Below, in pieces: positions 15,632-26,508 of a DNA stretch of 64,000 bases. Source of the stretch: CALZIK01 sp945787635 (GTDB lineage Bacteria; Acidobacteriota; Thermoanaerobaculia; Multivoradales; JAHEKO01); contig CAMYNM010000001.1 of NCBI GenBank assembly GCA_947259725.1, positions 310,001 to 374,000 of the forward strand. Reading direction: 5' to 3'. The position numbers were made by a program, and so were the translations under genes. The stretch's first letter is position 1. Each line of letters opens with the position of its first letter. The notes under the pieces were generated by a model. The model was not told where the DNA came from. It worked only from the letters and a program-made list of their open reading frames with translations, and did no database searches.

Positions 15632-16288
15632 CTAGCTCTGCTCGCGCCAACCGAAACGGCCGACGAGTGGAACGAACGCCACGGATTCACCTTCCGAGCG
15701 CTGGAATCCGCCAGCCCTCAGCTTGCGGTATTTCACCAACCTCTGGGACTCACGGTCTCCTTCGGGTATGACCAGCACGCCACCGACGCCCAGCTGTGAG
15801 AACAAGGGCTCCGGCACCGCCGGTGCTCCGGCTGTGATCAAGATCCGATCGAAGGGTGCCACCTCCCCCCAGCCCACGGTTCCGTCGAAAGTCTGGATCT
15901 TGACGTTCTGGTAGCCCAGCTCGCGGATGCGGGCGATCGCCTGGCGCGCCAGGCTGCCGATTCGCTCGAGGCTGTAGACCCGGCTCGCCAGCTCGGCGAG
16001 GATCGCGGTCTGGTAGCCCGTCCCGGTGCCGATCTCCAGCACAACGTGATCGGCCGAGACGTCGAGGAGCTCGGTCATACGAGCCACCACGTAGGGCTGA
16101 GAAATCGTCTGATCCGACCCGGATGGGAGAGCGAAATCTCCATAGGCCTGGCGGCGAAGGTGCTCCCGCACGAAGAGGTGCCGTTTGACGGAACCCATTG
16201 CCGCCAGCACGCGCTGGTTCTTGATCCCGTAGCCGCGGGCAAGGTCATCGACCATCCGCTGGCGTGCATAGAGAAAATCATCCGGCAT
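15632..16288 (-). CDS. pcm: Protein-L-isoaspartate O-methyltransferase
   Basis: Pcm methylates isoaspartyl residues using S-adenosylmethionine, starting repair of aged proteins. The 218-residue protein has the family marker DQTISQPYVVARMTELL, SAM-binding VLEIGTGTGYQTAILAEL, and ITAGAPAVPEPLFSQL. The ATG at 16288 is two bases after the surE stop and gives the normal MPDDFLYARQRMVDDL start; an upstream in-frame start would overlap surE. The surE-pcm order is common in other bacteria too. Confidence 0.95.
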   Translation of the reverse strand: MPDDFLYARQRMVDDLARGYGIKNQRVLAAMGSVKRHLFVREHLRRQAYGDFALPSGSDQTISQPYVVARMTELLDVSADHVVLEIGTGTGYQTAILAELASRVYSLERIGSLARQAIARIRELGYQNVKIQTFDGTVGWGEVAPFDRILITAGAPAVPEPLFSQLGVGGVLVIPEGDRESQRLVKYRKLRAGGFQRSEGESVAFVPLVGRFGWREQS

Positions 16289-16290
16289 CG

Positions 16291-17052
16291 TCAACTGCCG
16301 GACGGCTCTCCGTCCAGCTCGGATCGCAGCCATTCATAGGAGTCCAGGCCCCGATAGTCGGTCAGATCCAGGTGCAGTGGGGTGATTGATATTCGCCCGT
16401 TCGCCACTGCTTCGAAATCGGTGCCGGCGTCCTCCTGCCACGCCGGGCTGCCGGCGATCCAGAAGTAGCGTCTGCCCCTGGGGTCGAACTTCTCGACCAC
16501 GGACTGCTTGTAGACCCGGCGCCCAAGCCGAGCCAGGCTGACTCCAGTCGCCTCCCCAACGGGGACGTTAACGTTGAGCAAGAGATCTCGCGGCAGCTTC
16601 TTGGTGACCAGGAGGCCGAGCAGCCGCCCCGCGAAACGGGCGGCGCCTTCGAAGGAAAAATGCTCACCCACTTCTTGGCTGAACGCCACCGAAGGAATGC
16701 CCATGAGGGTCCCTTCGAAGGTCGCGCTAACCGTGCCCGAATAGGTTACGTCGTCGCCAAGGTTGCAACCGAAGTTGATTCCCGAAACGATCATATCCGG
16801 CGGGTCGTCCTTCATCAGCCACTTAACTGCCAGGTTCACGCAATCGGTGGGCGTACCATCGACCGAGTAGACCGCCTCCTCCAGTTTCCGCATTCGCAGC
16901 GGCCGGTCGAGAGTCAGCGAATGGCCACTTGCGCTCTGTTCGCGGTCGGGAGCCACCACGGTGACATCGGCGACCTCCAGGAGGGCCTTGCGAAGCAGCT
17001 TCAAGCCCTCCGAAAAGACGCCGTCGTCGTTGGTCACGAGGATGCGCTTCAT
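16291..17052 (-). CDS. surE: 5'/3'-nucleotidase SurE
   Basis: SurE dephosphorylates nucleoside monophosphates and short polyphosphates; it is a survival protein often paired with pcm. The 253-residue protein begins with RILVTNDDGVFSEGL (metal-binding ND-D), then APDREQSASGHSLTL, SVDGTPTDCV and VSGINFGCNLGDDVTYSGTVSAT. It starts one base before the end of mtnP with essentially no gap, so translation is probably coupled. Confidence 0.96.
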   Translation of the reverse strand: MKRILVTNDDGVFSEGLKLLRKALLEVADVTVVAPDREQSASGHSLTLDRPLRMRKLEEAVYSVDGTPTDCVNLAVKWLMKDDPPDMIVSGINFGCNLGDDVTYSGTVSATFEGTLMGIPSVAFSQEVGEHFSFEGAARFAGRLLGLLVTKKLPRDLLLNVNVPVGEATGVSLARLGRRVYKQSVVEKFDPRGRRYFWIAGSPAWQEDAGTDFEAVANGRISITPLHLDLTDYRGLDSYEWLRSELDGEPSGS

Positions 17053-17937
17053 CTATCGCTCTTCGCTTCCTCGGCGCGTGATGTAACGGCCGACGATCGG
17101 CTCCAACGCTTCGAGCGTCGCCGAAGGAACAAGCTCTGGATCGGTGATCAAGGCGTGCGCCAGGATTCCCCGAAACGGGCTCTCGCGGCCGGCGTCGATT
17201 TTGCGGATCGTGCAGCGCACCGCTTCCTGAGCGGTCTTCACGTTCTGGCGAAGAACTTCCATGACCGCACTTCCGCTGACATCGGCCTCTTCCTCGTGCC
17301 AGCAGTCGTAATCGGTCACCAGAGCCATGGTGGCGTAGCTCATCTCCGCCTCGCGGGCCAGCTTGGCCTCCTGGAGACCGGTCATGCCGACAACGTCGAA
17401 CCCGTTGCGGCGATAGTCGTGAGATTCGGCAAGCGTCGAGAACATCGGCCCCTCCATGCAGACGTAGGTCCCTCCCTCGTGAACCGTGGCACCCGCTTCG
17501 CGCGAGCCTTCCGCCATCCAAGCCGCCAGATCTCTACACACCGGGTGAGCGAGGCTGACGTGAGCCACGAGGCCGTTGCCGAAAAACGTATCGGGCCGAT
17601 GGCGGGTACGATCGAAGAACTGATCGGGAATCAGGATGTGGGTCGGCTCGTACTCCGTTTTCAGACTGCCCACGGCTGAAATCGAAACGATCCACTCGAC
17701 ACCCAGCAACTTCATGCCATACAGATTGGCCCGGTAGTTCAACTCGGACGGAAGCAGCCGGTGCCCGCGACCGTGGCGGGGAAGAAACGCGACCCGCCGG
17801 CCTTCCAACTCCCCGATGATGAACGCGTCGGAGGGCTCTCCGAAAGGAGTATCGAGCTTTATCTCCTCGCGGATCGTCATGCCCTCCATCTCGTAGAGGC
17901 CGCTGCCTCCGATCACACCTATCCTTACTTCAGACAT
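17053..17937 (-). CDS. mtnP: S-methyl-5'-thioadenosine phosphorylase
   Basis: MtnP splits methylthioadenosine with phosphate into adenine and methylthioribose 1-phosphate in methionine salvage. The 294-residue protein has IGVIGGSGLYEMEG, FLPRHGRGH (phosphate-binding), NYRANLYGMKLLGV, SAVGSL and CMEGPMFSTLAESHDYR, then VVGMTGLQEAKLAREAE. The ATG at 17937 has a strong GGAGG site five bases upstream. The adenine product can be recovered by apt further down the same run. Confidence 0.94.
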   Translation of the reverse strand: MSEVRIGVIGGSGLYEMEGMTIREEIKLDTPFGEPSDAFIIGELEGRRVAFLPRHGRGHRLLPSELNYRANLYGMKLLGVEWIVSISAVGSLKTEYEPTHILIPDQFFDRTRHRPDTFFGNGLVAHVSLAHPVCRDLAAWMAEGSREAGATVHEGGTYVCMEGPMFSTLAESHDYRRNGFDVVGMTGLQEAKLAREAEMSYATMALVTDYDCWHEEEADVSGSAVMEVLRQNVKTAQEAVRCTIRKIDAGRESPFRGILAHALITDPELVPSATLEALEPIVGRYITRRGSEER

Positions 17938-17968
17938 TTTTCCTCCACACGGAAGTCGTGCAATTCGC

Positions 17969-18928
17969 TCAGGCGAATGCTTGAACTGCGCTACGTTGCT
18001 CTTCGATCAGAGTGCAAACCTCGATGGCGGTCGCCAGGGCGCGGCGCCCCTCGCGCCCGGTGACCAGCGCGACGCTTTCGCCGCGGCAAGCAGCCAGGAA
18101 GGCCCTCAGCTCGCACTCCAAGGGCTCCGCATGCTCGATCGCAACATCCAGCCGCTCCAGATCGCGGCTGCCGCCACCCTTTTGCAGCCTGTAGCCCTTG
18201 ATCTGCTGCTTCTGGTAGTCGAGAGACAAATAGATCCCGGGCACGATCACCCTGAGCTTGCGGATCTTCTGGTCCGACACCCGCGAGGCCGTCAGGTTCG
18301 CCACCAGGCCCGACTCGAATTCGAGGCGCGCATTGGCAATGTCGTCCCGGTCGGTCAGGACATTGACTCCCACGGCCGAGAGCTTCTTGAGCGGTGACGG
18401 GTCGAGGCTGTGCAGAATCTGCAGATCGTGAATCATCAGATCTCGGACCACGTCGATGTCGAGGCTGCGAGGCGAGAACTCGCCCATCCGGTGCACCTCA
18501 GCGAACCCCGGCGGGAGACCGAACTCCAGAAGAGCCTGCACCGCCGGGTTGTAGAACTCCACGTGCCCAACCGCCAGCACCCGGTCGCCGGCGGCTTCGA
18601 TCAATCGATCCGCCTCTTCCAGGGTCGAGGCTATAGGTTTCTCGATCATCACGTGCACGCCGGCTTGAAGTAGCCGGCATCCGAGAGTCGCGTGCTCGGT
18701 GGTTGGCGCCGCGACCACAACGGCATCGACCTCCGCCGCGAGCGCGTCGAGGCTCTCGAACACCCGGCCGCCGTACTCCGCGGTCACCGAGGAGGCGAGG
18801 CCGTGGTCGAGGTCGCGCACGCCCACGAGGTCGGCCTCCTCCAGCTCGGAGAGGATCCGGACGTGGTGTCGGCCGAGAGCTCCTGTTCCCACGACCCCAA
18901 CCCGGAGTCGCGGCGGTGCTTCAGCCAC
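17969..18928 (-). CDS. Gfo/Idh/MocA oxidoreductase, probable GnnA-like UDP-GlcNAc 3-dehydrogenase
   Basis: A 319-residue NAD(P)-dependent oxidoreductase: Rossmann motif VGVVGTGALGRHHVRIL, the EKPIA motif near residue 95, then the alpha/beta C-terminal domain with HDLQILHSL, which carries the usual catalytic His region. The GTG start at 18928 overlaps the end of lpxA by eight bases. In Acidithiobacillus and Leptospira, GnnA is such an enzyme, encoded beside lpxA, and oxidises UDP-GlcNAc at C3 so that GnnB can install an amino group for amide-linked lipid A. Location and length fit GnnA. No GnnB-type aminotransferase lies in the window, so the specific role is inference. Confidence 0.7.
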   Translation of the reverse strand: MAEAPPRLRVGVVGTGALGRHHVRILSELEEADLVGVRDLDHGLASSVTAEYGGRVFESLDALAAEVDAVVVAAPTTEHATLGCRLLQAGVHVMIEKPIASTLEEADRLIEAAGDRVLAVGHVEFYNPAVQALLEFGLPPGFAEVHRMGEFSPRSLDIDVVRDLMIHDLQILHSLDPSPLKKLSAVGVNVLTDRDDIANARLEFESGLVANLTASRVSDQKIRKLRVIVPGIYLSLDYQKQQIKGYRLQKGGGSRDLERLDVAIEHAEPLECELRAFLAACRGESVALVTGREGRRALATAIEVCTLIEEQRSAVQAFA

Positions 18929-19739
18929 CGTTGCCCCGAGTTCTTCGCCGGCCCGGGAGGGCTGTGATGACCCCCACCTCGGAGCTCTCGATAAACTCGA
19001 TCAGAGGCAAAACGTCGGCGTTCGCGCCGAACTCGCGCTTGAGCCGTTCGAGAGCCTGGGTGGTGTTCAGCCCCGATCTAAGAAGGATTCTCACCGCCGA
19101 CTCGATCACTTTGACCCGATCTTCGTTCAGCCCCTTGCGGAGCAGGCCGATGCGATTGACTCCGATGCAGGCGGGCTTCGCCCCAACGATCTTCATGTAC
19201 GGCAGCGCGTCCTTGGTGATGATCGAGTAGCCGCCGATGTAGGCATGCTGACCGACCCTGCAGAACTGTTGTACCGCGCTGAACGCGCCAATAGCGGCAT
19301 GGTCGCCCACTAGAACGTGCCCGGCCAGAGTCGCGGCGTTGGTCAGAATCGTGCGGTTTCCCACGTGACAATCATGGGCCACGTGGGTATAGGCCATGAG
19401 TAGATTCTCGTCCCCGATCGTCGAGCTCCCGCCGCCGAGACCTGTGCCGCGATTGACAGTGCAAAACTCTCGGAAGGTATTGCCGGCACCGATCTCGAGC
19501 GTCGTGCGCTCGCCCTGGTACTTGAGATCTTGCGGGTCGAGACCGATGCAGGCGTGCGGGAAGATCCGGTTGCGAGGGCCCAGCGTCGTCGGACCCTGAA
19601 GCTGAGCGGCCGAACCGATTTCACAGCCGTCGCCGACGACCACCTCCGGACCGATCACCGCGTAGGCACCGATCTTGACGTGCTCACCCAACTCGGCGCT
19701 AGTGTCGACAACGGCCGTGGGATGTATGGCGACGGGCAT
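18921..19739 (-). CDS. lpxA: UDP-N-acetylglucosamine acyltransferase
   Basis: LpxA adds a 3-hydroxyacyl chain from ACP to the C3 position of UDP-GlcNAc (or its 3-amino analogue), the first lipid A step. The 272-residue protein is a left-handed beta helix of hexapeptide repeats (VVVGDGCEIGSAAQL and onward) with the active-site segment THVAHDCHVGNRTILTNAATLAGHV and a helical C-terminus. The ATG at 19739 gives MPVAIHPTAVVD; a TTG at 19751 overlapping the fabZ stop would add four residues. It follows fabZ and overlaps the GnnA-like gene. Confidence 0.95.
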   Translation of the reverse strand: MPVAIHPTAVVDTSAELGEHVKIGAYAVIGPEVVVGDGCEIGSAAQLQGPTTLGPRNRIFPHACIGLDPQDLKYQGERTTLEIGAGNTFREFCTVNRGTGLGGGSSTIGDENLLMAYTHVAHDCHVGNRTILTNAATLAGHVLVGDHAAIGAFSAVQQFCRVGQHAYIGGYSIITKDALPYMKIVGAKPACIGVNRIGLLRKGLNEDRVKVIESAVRILLRSGLNTTQALERLKREFGANADVLPLIEFIESSEVGVITALPGRRRTRGNGG

Positions 19740-19747
19740 GGCGCTGA

Positions 19748-20230
19748 TCAACCGGCCGACTTCGGCACCATTGCGGAGGTCAAAATCGCCTCGGCGACCG
19801 TTTCGCCGTCGACTCGAGCGGTGCCGGAGACCCGTGCGAACAAGCGCCGCGAGCGGATGATCTCGACATCCAGAACCAGCTGATCGCCCGGACTCACCGG
19901 ACGTCGAAACTTCGCGCTCTCGACCCCGGCGAGGTAGACGAGATGCCCCTCTCGGTCGGCCCGGTCGTGAATCAGCAGAATTCCGGCGGCCTGCGCCAGC
20001 GCCTCGATCACGAGCACGCCCGGCATGACCGGCTGCCCGGGAAAGTGACCGATGAAGAACGGCTCGTTGACTGTGACGTTCTTGATCGCGCGCACGCGAG
20101 AACCCGGCTCCAGGGCCGTCACGCGGTCGACGAGGAGAAACGGGTAACGATGCGGGAGAATCGACTTGATCCAGTCGATACCGTGAGACTCGCCTGCGTC
20201 GGCTCCCTTGCCGGGGGTCGATTGCGTCAG
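19748..20230 (-). CDS. fabZ: 3-hydroxyacyl-ACP dehydratase, non-standard start codon
   Basis: FabZ dehydrates 3-hydroxyacyl-ACP in fatty-acid synthesis and competes with LpxA for substrate. Conserved parts are LPHRYPFLLVDRV, the catalytic His in GHFPG, PGVLVIEALAQ with the catalytic Glu, and KFRRPVSPGD. The conserved N-terminus lies before the first GTG (20122), and back to the ompH stop there is no ATG, GTG or TTG. The best start is CTG at 20230, with GGGAG seven bases upstream; ATC or ATT codons before LPHRYPF are alternatives. From CTG the product has 160 residues, slightly long for FabZ. The reading frame is the same as ompH, separated only by the TAG at 20234-20236 and one codon. Confidence 0.92.
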   Translation of the reverse strand: MTQSTPGKGADAGESHGIDWIKSILPHRYPFLLVDRVTALEPGSRVRAIKNVTVNEPFFIGHFPGQPVMPGVLVIEALAQAAGILLIHDRADREGHLVYLAGVESAKFRRPVSPGDQLVLDVEIIRSRRLFARVSGTARVDGETVAEAILTSAMVPKSAG

Positions 20231-20233
20231 ATG

Positions 20234-20809
20234 CTAGCTCCCGGACGAAGAATCTTCTGCGGGAGCCCCTTCGGCCGCCGCGTGATCATTGAGCCTCTTC
20301 ATGACCTCGGCGGTGATGTCGATGGCATCGCTTGCGTACACCAGACCACTCTCGAACTTGTTGAAGATCATAGTGTAGCCGAACTCCTGGCCCACCTGAT
20401 TGATGATCGGCATGACCAATTCCTGAATGTTGGTCAGCATCTGCTCTTGACGGGTTTGCAGCTCCCGTGAAGTGTCGTCGTTGAACCGCTGCAACTCGAT
20501 CCCCTTGTCCTCGAGTTGCTTTTGCAGTTCGGCCAGCTTGTCCTCACTCAGCGAGAACTGACCCTCGCTGATCTTGGTGCGCAGCTCCTGAATCGTGGCG
20601 CGGAGCGCGTTGCGCTCGTCGGTCTTGGTTTTCTGAAGGGTCTTGAGATCCTCGATCCCCTGCCGCCCGGGGTCAGACTCCTCGAGCAATTGAACTACAT
20701 TGATCACCGCAAACTTCGATGCTTCCTGAGCGGTGACCACCGAGCTCGTGAAACCCAAAACAAGCCCGACGGTGACCGCCAGGCGGATCATTCTCTGCAA
20801 CTGTCTCAT
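20234..20809 (-). CDS. OmpH/Skp-family periplasmic chaperone
   Basis: A 191-residue exported protein with a signal peptide (MIRLAVTVGLVLGFTSSVVTAQ) and a long charged coiled-coil (about residues 55-135, DLKTLQKTKTDERNALRATI and onward) closed by small strands (KFAVINVVQL at the start, YTMIFNKFESGLVYAS at the end). This is the jellyfish-like Skp fold, which holds unfolded outer-membrane proteins on their way to BamA. It lies between bamA and fabZ, as in many diderms, and ends in a serine-rich tail (EDSSSGS) just before TAG. Confidence 0.88.
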   Translation of the reverse strand: MRQLQRMIRLAVTVGLVLGFTSSVVTAQEASKFAVINVVQLLEESDPGRQGIEDLKTLQKTKTDERNALRATIQELRTKISEGQFSLSEDKLAELQKQLEDKGIELQRFNDDTSRELQTRQEQMLTNIQELVMPIINQVGQEFGYTMIFNKFESGLVYASDAIDITAEVMKRLNDHAAAEGAPAEDSSSGS

Positions 20810-20834
20810 TTCTACTTCCCCTGCTTGCCTCAGG

Positions 20835-23309
20835 CTAGAACGTCGTGCCGATGCTGAATTGGAATTTTTGGAATCGGTCGTCCAAGTAGTCGTCCGGGTT
20901 GATCGCGTAAATGAACCGCAGCGGCGCGCCGAAGATCGGGACCAGTACCCGCAACTCGACGCCCGCGCTGTAGCGCATCAATGAAAGATCGATGTCCTGA
21001 TCCTCGGCGTAGACCCCTCCGGCGTCGACGAAAGCCAGCATCCGGAACGGGCCACCAAGCACCAGATGATACTCCAAATTAGCCTGAAGAAAAGTCTCAC
21101 CGCCGAGTGCGAAGCCGAACTCGTCCCGCACCGTGTTGCCGTCTTTGTCCCGAACCCAGATGCCGCGGGTCCGGAAACCACGGACCGAATTCTCGCCGCC
21201 GAGAAAGTAGCGATCCAGGGAAAACAGCTCTTTACCGCCGAACGGCGTGATGAAGCCCGCCTCGACGTTGAGACCCGCGACCGTCAAGAGGCCTTCCTTG
21301 GTCACCGGACGGTAGATGCTGAAACTGACCCGTGGCCTGATGTAGTTGGTGTCTCCGCCCAGAAAACCGCCGGTGTACTCCAGCCCCGTCGAATAGCTGA
21401 TCCCGCGCGTCGGCTCGAAGCGGCTATCGCGCCGGTCGAAGCTGTGGGTCAGCCGCATCGTCGAGATCTGACGATCGAATTCGAAGCTGACCGGCTCTCC
21501 GACCTCGTTGAAGAGCCGCTGTTGATCGAGAGAGCTGAACAAGCTGTAGGAGAGCGAGAGATTCCGGAACAGGCCCAGGTTGCGACCGTAGGTCAGTGTC
21601 CCGCCTTGGGTCTCCTGGCGGATGCTCTGACCGGTGAGCAGGTTGTAATCGAGGTCGCGCAGAAACAGCTGAACTCCCGCCGACTGCGGCCGGTCGAGAA
21701 ACCACGGAACGAAATACGAGAGATCGATCAGGTCTTGACGACCGCCCGATTGGACGTTGACGCCCAGCGTCTCGCCGCGACCCAGGAAGTTTCTCGTCTT
21801 GAAGGAGAACTGGCCGAAGAACCCGTCGAGCTCGCTGAAGCCGGCGCCGAATTGCATCTCGGTACGATCGCCTTCTTCGCCCTTGACGGTCAGATCGACC
21901 TGTTTTTCCTCGTTGTCCACGTCGATCTGCACCGGATCGCTCTCGTCGACCTTGAAGTACTCGAGCTGGCGGATTCGCAGCAGGCTGTTCTTGAGAGCTC
22001 CGGAGCTCATCACCATGCTTTCCTGAAGGCCCATCGAACGCCGCAACACCTTGTCCTTGGTCTTGCGGTTGCCTTCGAACTCGATTCGCCCGACGGTAAA
22101 GCGGTCGCCTTCGGTGACGTAGACGATCACGTCGGCGGTGTCCTCGGACACCTCTTCCACCTCGGTGTCGACTCGAGCGTAGATGTGGCCCGAATTCTGA
22201 TAGATCTCGGAGATCGTTTCGACCCCCTCGTCAATCACGGTCGATCTCAACCAGCCTCCCCGAGGTTTCGGGAACTGTTGCTTCAAAATGTCCGGCTGGA
22301 ACTTCTCGGCGCCCTCGATCCTGATGTCGCCGAGCCGCCAGCGATTGCCTTCTTCGAGGGGAACCGTCAGGACCAGGCGGCGGCGTTTTGCGTCGGTGTC
22401 GGGCGCGTCCGGCCGGGTGCCTCTGATCTCCACCTTGGTGTCGCCGATCACCACGTTTTTGTAGCCGGCCTTCTTGTAGATCGTTCGGACTTTCTCGAGA
22501 TCCTCCTCGAGGGTCGCCGGCTTGTAGACATCTTTCTTGAAGACCTTGGCGATCGGGCCGCTTTCCTTGGTCTTGCGCATCGACAGCTTCAGACGACGGT
22601 CACTGAAGACGGTGTTGCCCTCGAAATCGATCTCGGAGATTCGGATCTTGTCGCCTTCGTCGATCGTGAAGGTCACGCGCCGGTCGGTGCCGGACACGAC
22701 CTCGAGATCGTAGTGCGCCTCGGCCAGGCGGTACCCCTTCTCGCGATAGAGCTCCTCGATGACCGCCTTGAGCCGGTTCAGCTCACCGCGATTCAGGGGA
22801 TCGCCCTCGCGAACGCGAAGGTTGTCCCTCGCGATCCGGTCGGTGATGTCGGTGCGACTCACTCGCTTGAGCCCGACGTATTCCACGGAGCGAAGTGTCG
22901 CGCGCTCCTTGACCGAGATCACCAGCAGAACGCCGCCGTCGACAGCCGACGCCTCGGTGGCGATATCCTCGATCAGGCCCTTCTGCCAGAGGTCGTGGAT
23001 CTTCTCGTTGAGGGTCGCCGGCGCGTACGTCTCTCCGACCGCTATTCCAAGGTAGAAGTCCAGGGTCTCCGAGGCGAGGCTCTCGAGGTTCTCGTAGCGG
23101 ATCTCCTGGATGGCCTGGCCCGCGAGGCCCTGGCCCCAGCTCCATGCCGGAGCCAGCACGAGAACCGCAATCGCCAAGGCCGTCGCGAGATGCCACGGAC
23201 GCCCGCCGGCCGGTGCCGATCTGGCCCTACCCTCCGGGTCTGACGCCGCCGCCCGGGAACAAGCCTCTCCTGCCACTTCCGAAGTGCGGCTATTCATGAC
23301 GAAGCTCAT
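20835..23309 (-). CDS. bamA: Outer membrane protein assembly factor BamA
   Basis: BamA inserts beta-barrel proteins into the outer membrane. The 824 residues comprise a signal segment (LATALAIAVLVLAPAWSWG, about 43-60), five POTRA-like repeats to about residue 440 (for example RISEIDFEGNTVFSD, GRIEFEGNRKTKDKVLRR), and a C-terminal Omp85 barrel with the lid-lock motif VRGFRTRGI and final strand FQFSIGTTF ending in aromatic Phe. The N-terminal stretch before the signal is long, so ATG 23297 or a later start is possible. It follows clpC by 43 bases. Confidence 0.96.
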   Translation of the reverse strand: MSFVMNSRTSEVAGEACSRAAASDPEGRARSAPAGGRPWHLATALAIAVLVLAPAWSWGQGLAGQAIQEIRYENLESLASETLDFYLGIAVGETYAPATLNEKIHDLWQKGLIEDIATEASAVDGGVLLVISVKERATLRSVEYVGLKRVSRTDITDRIARDNLRVREGDPLNRGELNRLKAVIEELYREKGYRLAEAHYDLEVVSGTDRRVTFTIDEGDKIRISEIDFEGNTVFSDRRLKLSMRKTKESGPIAKVFKKDVYKPATLEEDLEKVRTIYKKAGYKNVVIGDTKVEIRGTRPDAPDTDAKRRRLVLTVPLEEGNRWRLGDIRIEGAEKFQPDILKQQFPKPRGGWLRSTVIDEGVETISEIYQNSGHIYARVDTEVEEVSEDTADVIVYVTEGDRFTVGRIEFEGNRKTKDKVLRRSMGLQESMVMSSGALKNSLLRIRQLEYFKVDESDPVQIDVDNEEKQVDLTVKGEEGDRTEMQFGAGFSELDGFFGQFSFKTRNFLGRGETLGVNVQSGGRQDLIDLSYFVPWFLDRPQSAGVQLFLRDLDYNLLTGQSIRQETQGGTLTYGRNLGLFRNLSLSYSLFSSLDQQRLFNEVGEPVSFEFDRQISTMRLTHSFDRRDSRFEPTRGISYSTGLEYTGGFLGGDTNYIRPRVSFSIYRPVTKEGLLTVAGLNVEAGFITPFGGKELFSLDRYFLGGENSVRGFRTRGIWVRDKDGNTVRDEFGFALGGETFLQANLEYHLVLGGPFRMLAFVDAGGVYAEDQDIDLSLMRYSAGVELRVLVPIFGAPLRFIYAINPDDYLDDRFQKFQFSIGTTF

Positions 23310-23352
23310 CCAAGCAAAACCCGAGCCAGAAACCGGACCCGCCGGACCTGGG

Positions 23353-25779
<2,427 letters not shown>

Positions 25780-25833
25780 GGAGTCGCACTCCGCAGAGCT
25801 CCCGACCACTCGTCGGCGCCTGCGACCGGTCGA

Positions 25834-26508
25834 TTACTCCCGCAGAACGCCCTTATTCAGCGTTAAAAGTCTACCACAGCGATTTGCGATCTCTTGGTTG
25901 TGCGTGACCACCAGAGCGGTGGTTCCGCGGCTCCGCTGGAGGGCGACCATGAGATCGAAAACCTGCGCGCCGATCTCGGGATCGAGGTTGCCGGTGGGCT
26001 CGTCGGCAAGCAGGAGGGGCGGCTCCAGGAATAGCGCCCGGCACAGCGCCACGCGCTGCTGCTCGCCGCCGGACAGCTGCGCTGGGAAGTGGTCCGCCCG
26101 GTCGGCCAGCCCCACTTCGTCGAGCAGGCGCTCGCCCTTCTCGAGCAGGCTCTTGCCGCCGAGGCCGGCGATTCGGCCGGGCACCAGCACGTTCTCGATG
26201 GCGGTGAAGTCGGCGAGCAGCTCCTGGAACTGAAACACGAAGCCTATTGTACGGTTCCGAAAACGCGCCAGCGCCTCGCGATTCATCGAATCGAGCCGTT
26301 CGCCACCTATCTCCACCGAACCCCGATCGGGCTGGTCAAGCGCCCCGAGCAGATGCAGGAGCGTCGACTTGCCGGTGCCCGATTGGCCGACGATCGCCAC
26401 CGACTCGCCGGGAGCGACCTCGAGATCGACGCCGCGCAAGACCTCGACGCGCCGCTCGCCGTCGCGATACGTCTTGTGAAGCCCACGGGCGCTGACCGAG
26501 ACCGTCAA
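25834..26508 (-). CDS. lolD: Lipoprotein-releasing ABC transporter ATPase LolD
   Basis: LolD powers extraction of outer-membrane lipoproteins from the inner membrane. The 224-residue ATPase has VGQSGTGKST (Walker A), the Q-loop FQFQELL, LSGGEQQRVALCRAL (signature) and LLLADEPTGNLD (Walker B), typical of the MacB/LolD family. The start is TTG 26508, overlapping the permease stop (TTGA); the frame is open to 26964, but that part lies inside the permease gene and is rejected. Cotranslation with the permease supports the Lol assignment over other MacB-type systems. Confidence 0.9.
   Translation of the reverse strand: MTVSVSARGLHKTYRDGERRVEVLRGVDLEVAPGESVAIVGQSGTGKSTLLHLLGALDQPDRGSVEIGGERLDSMNREALARFRNRTIGFVFQFQELLADFTAIENVLVPGRIAGLGGKSLLEKGERLLDEVGLADRADHFPAQLSGGEQQRVALCRALFLEPPLLLADEPTGNLDPEIGAQVFDLMVALQRSRGTTALVVTHNQEIANRCGRLLTLNKGVLRE

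Noticed and set aside
21066..23243. 725-codon open frame on the plus strand opposite bamA
   Set aside because: It mirrors the bamA codons in a GC-rich genome, has no recognisable domain, and bamA is certain.
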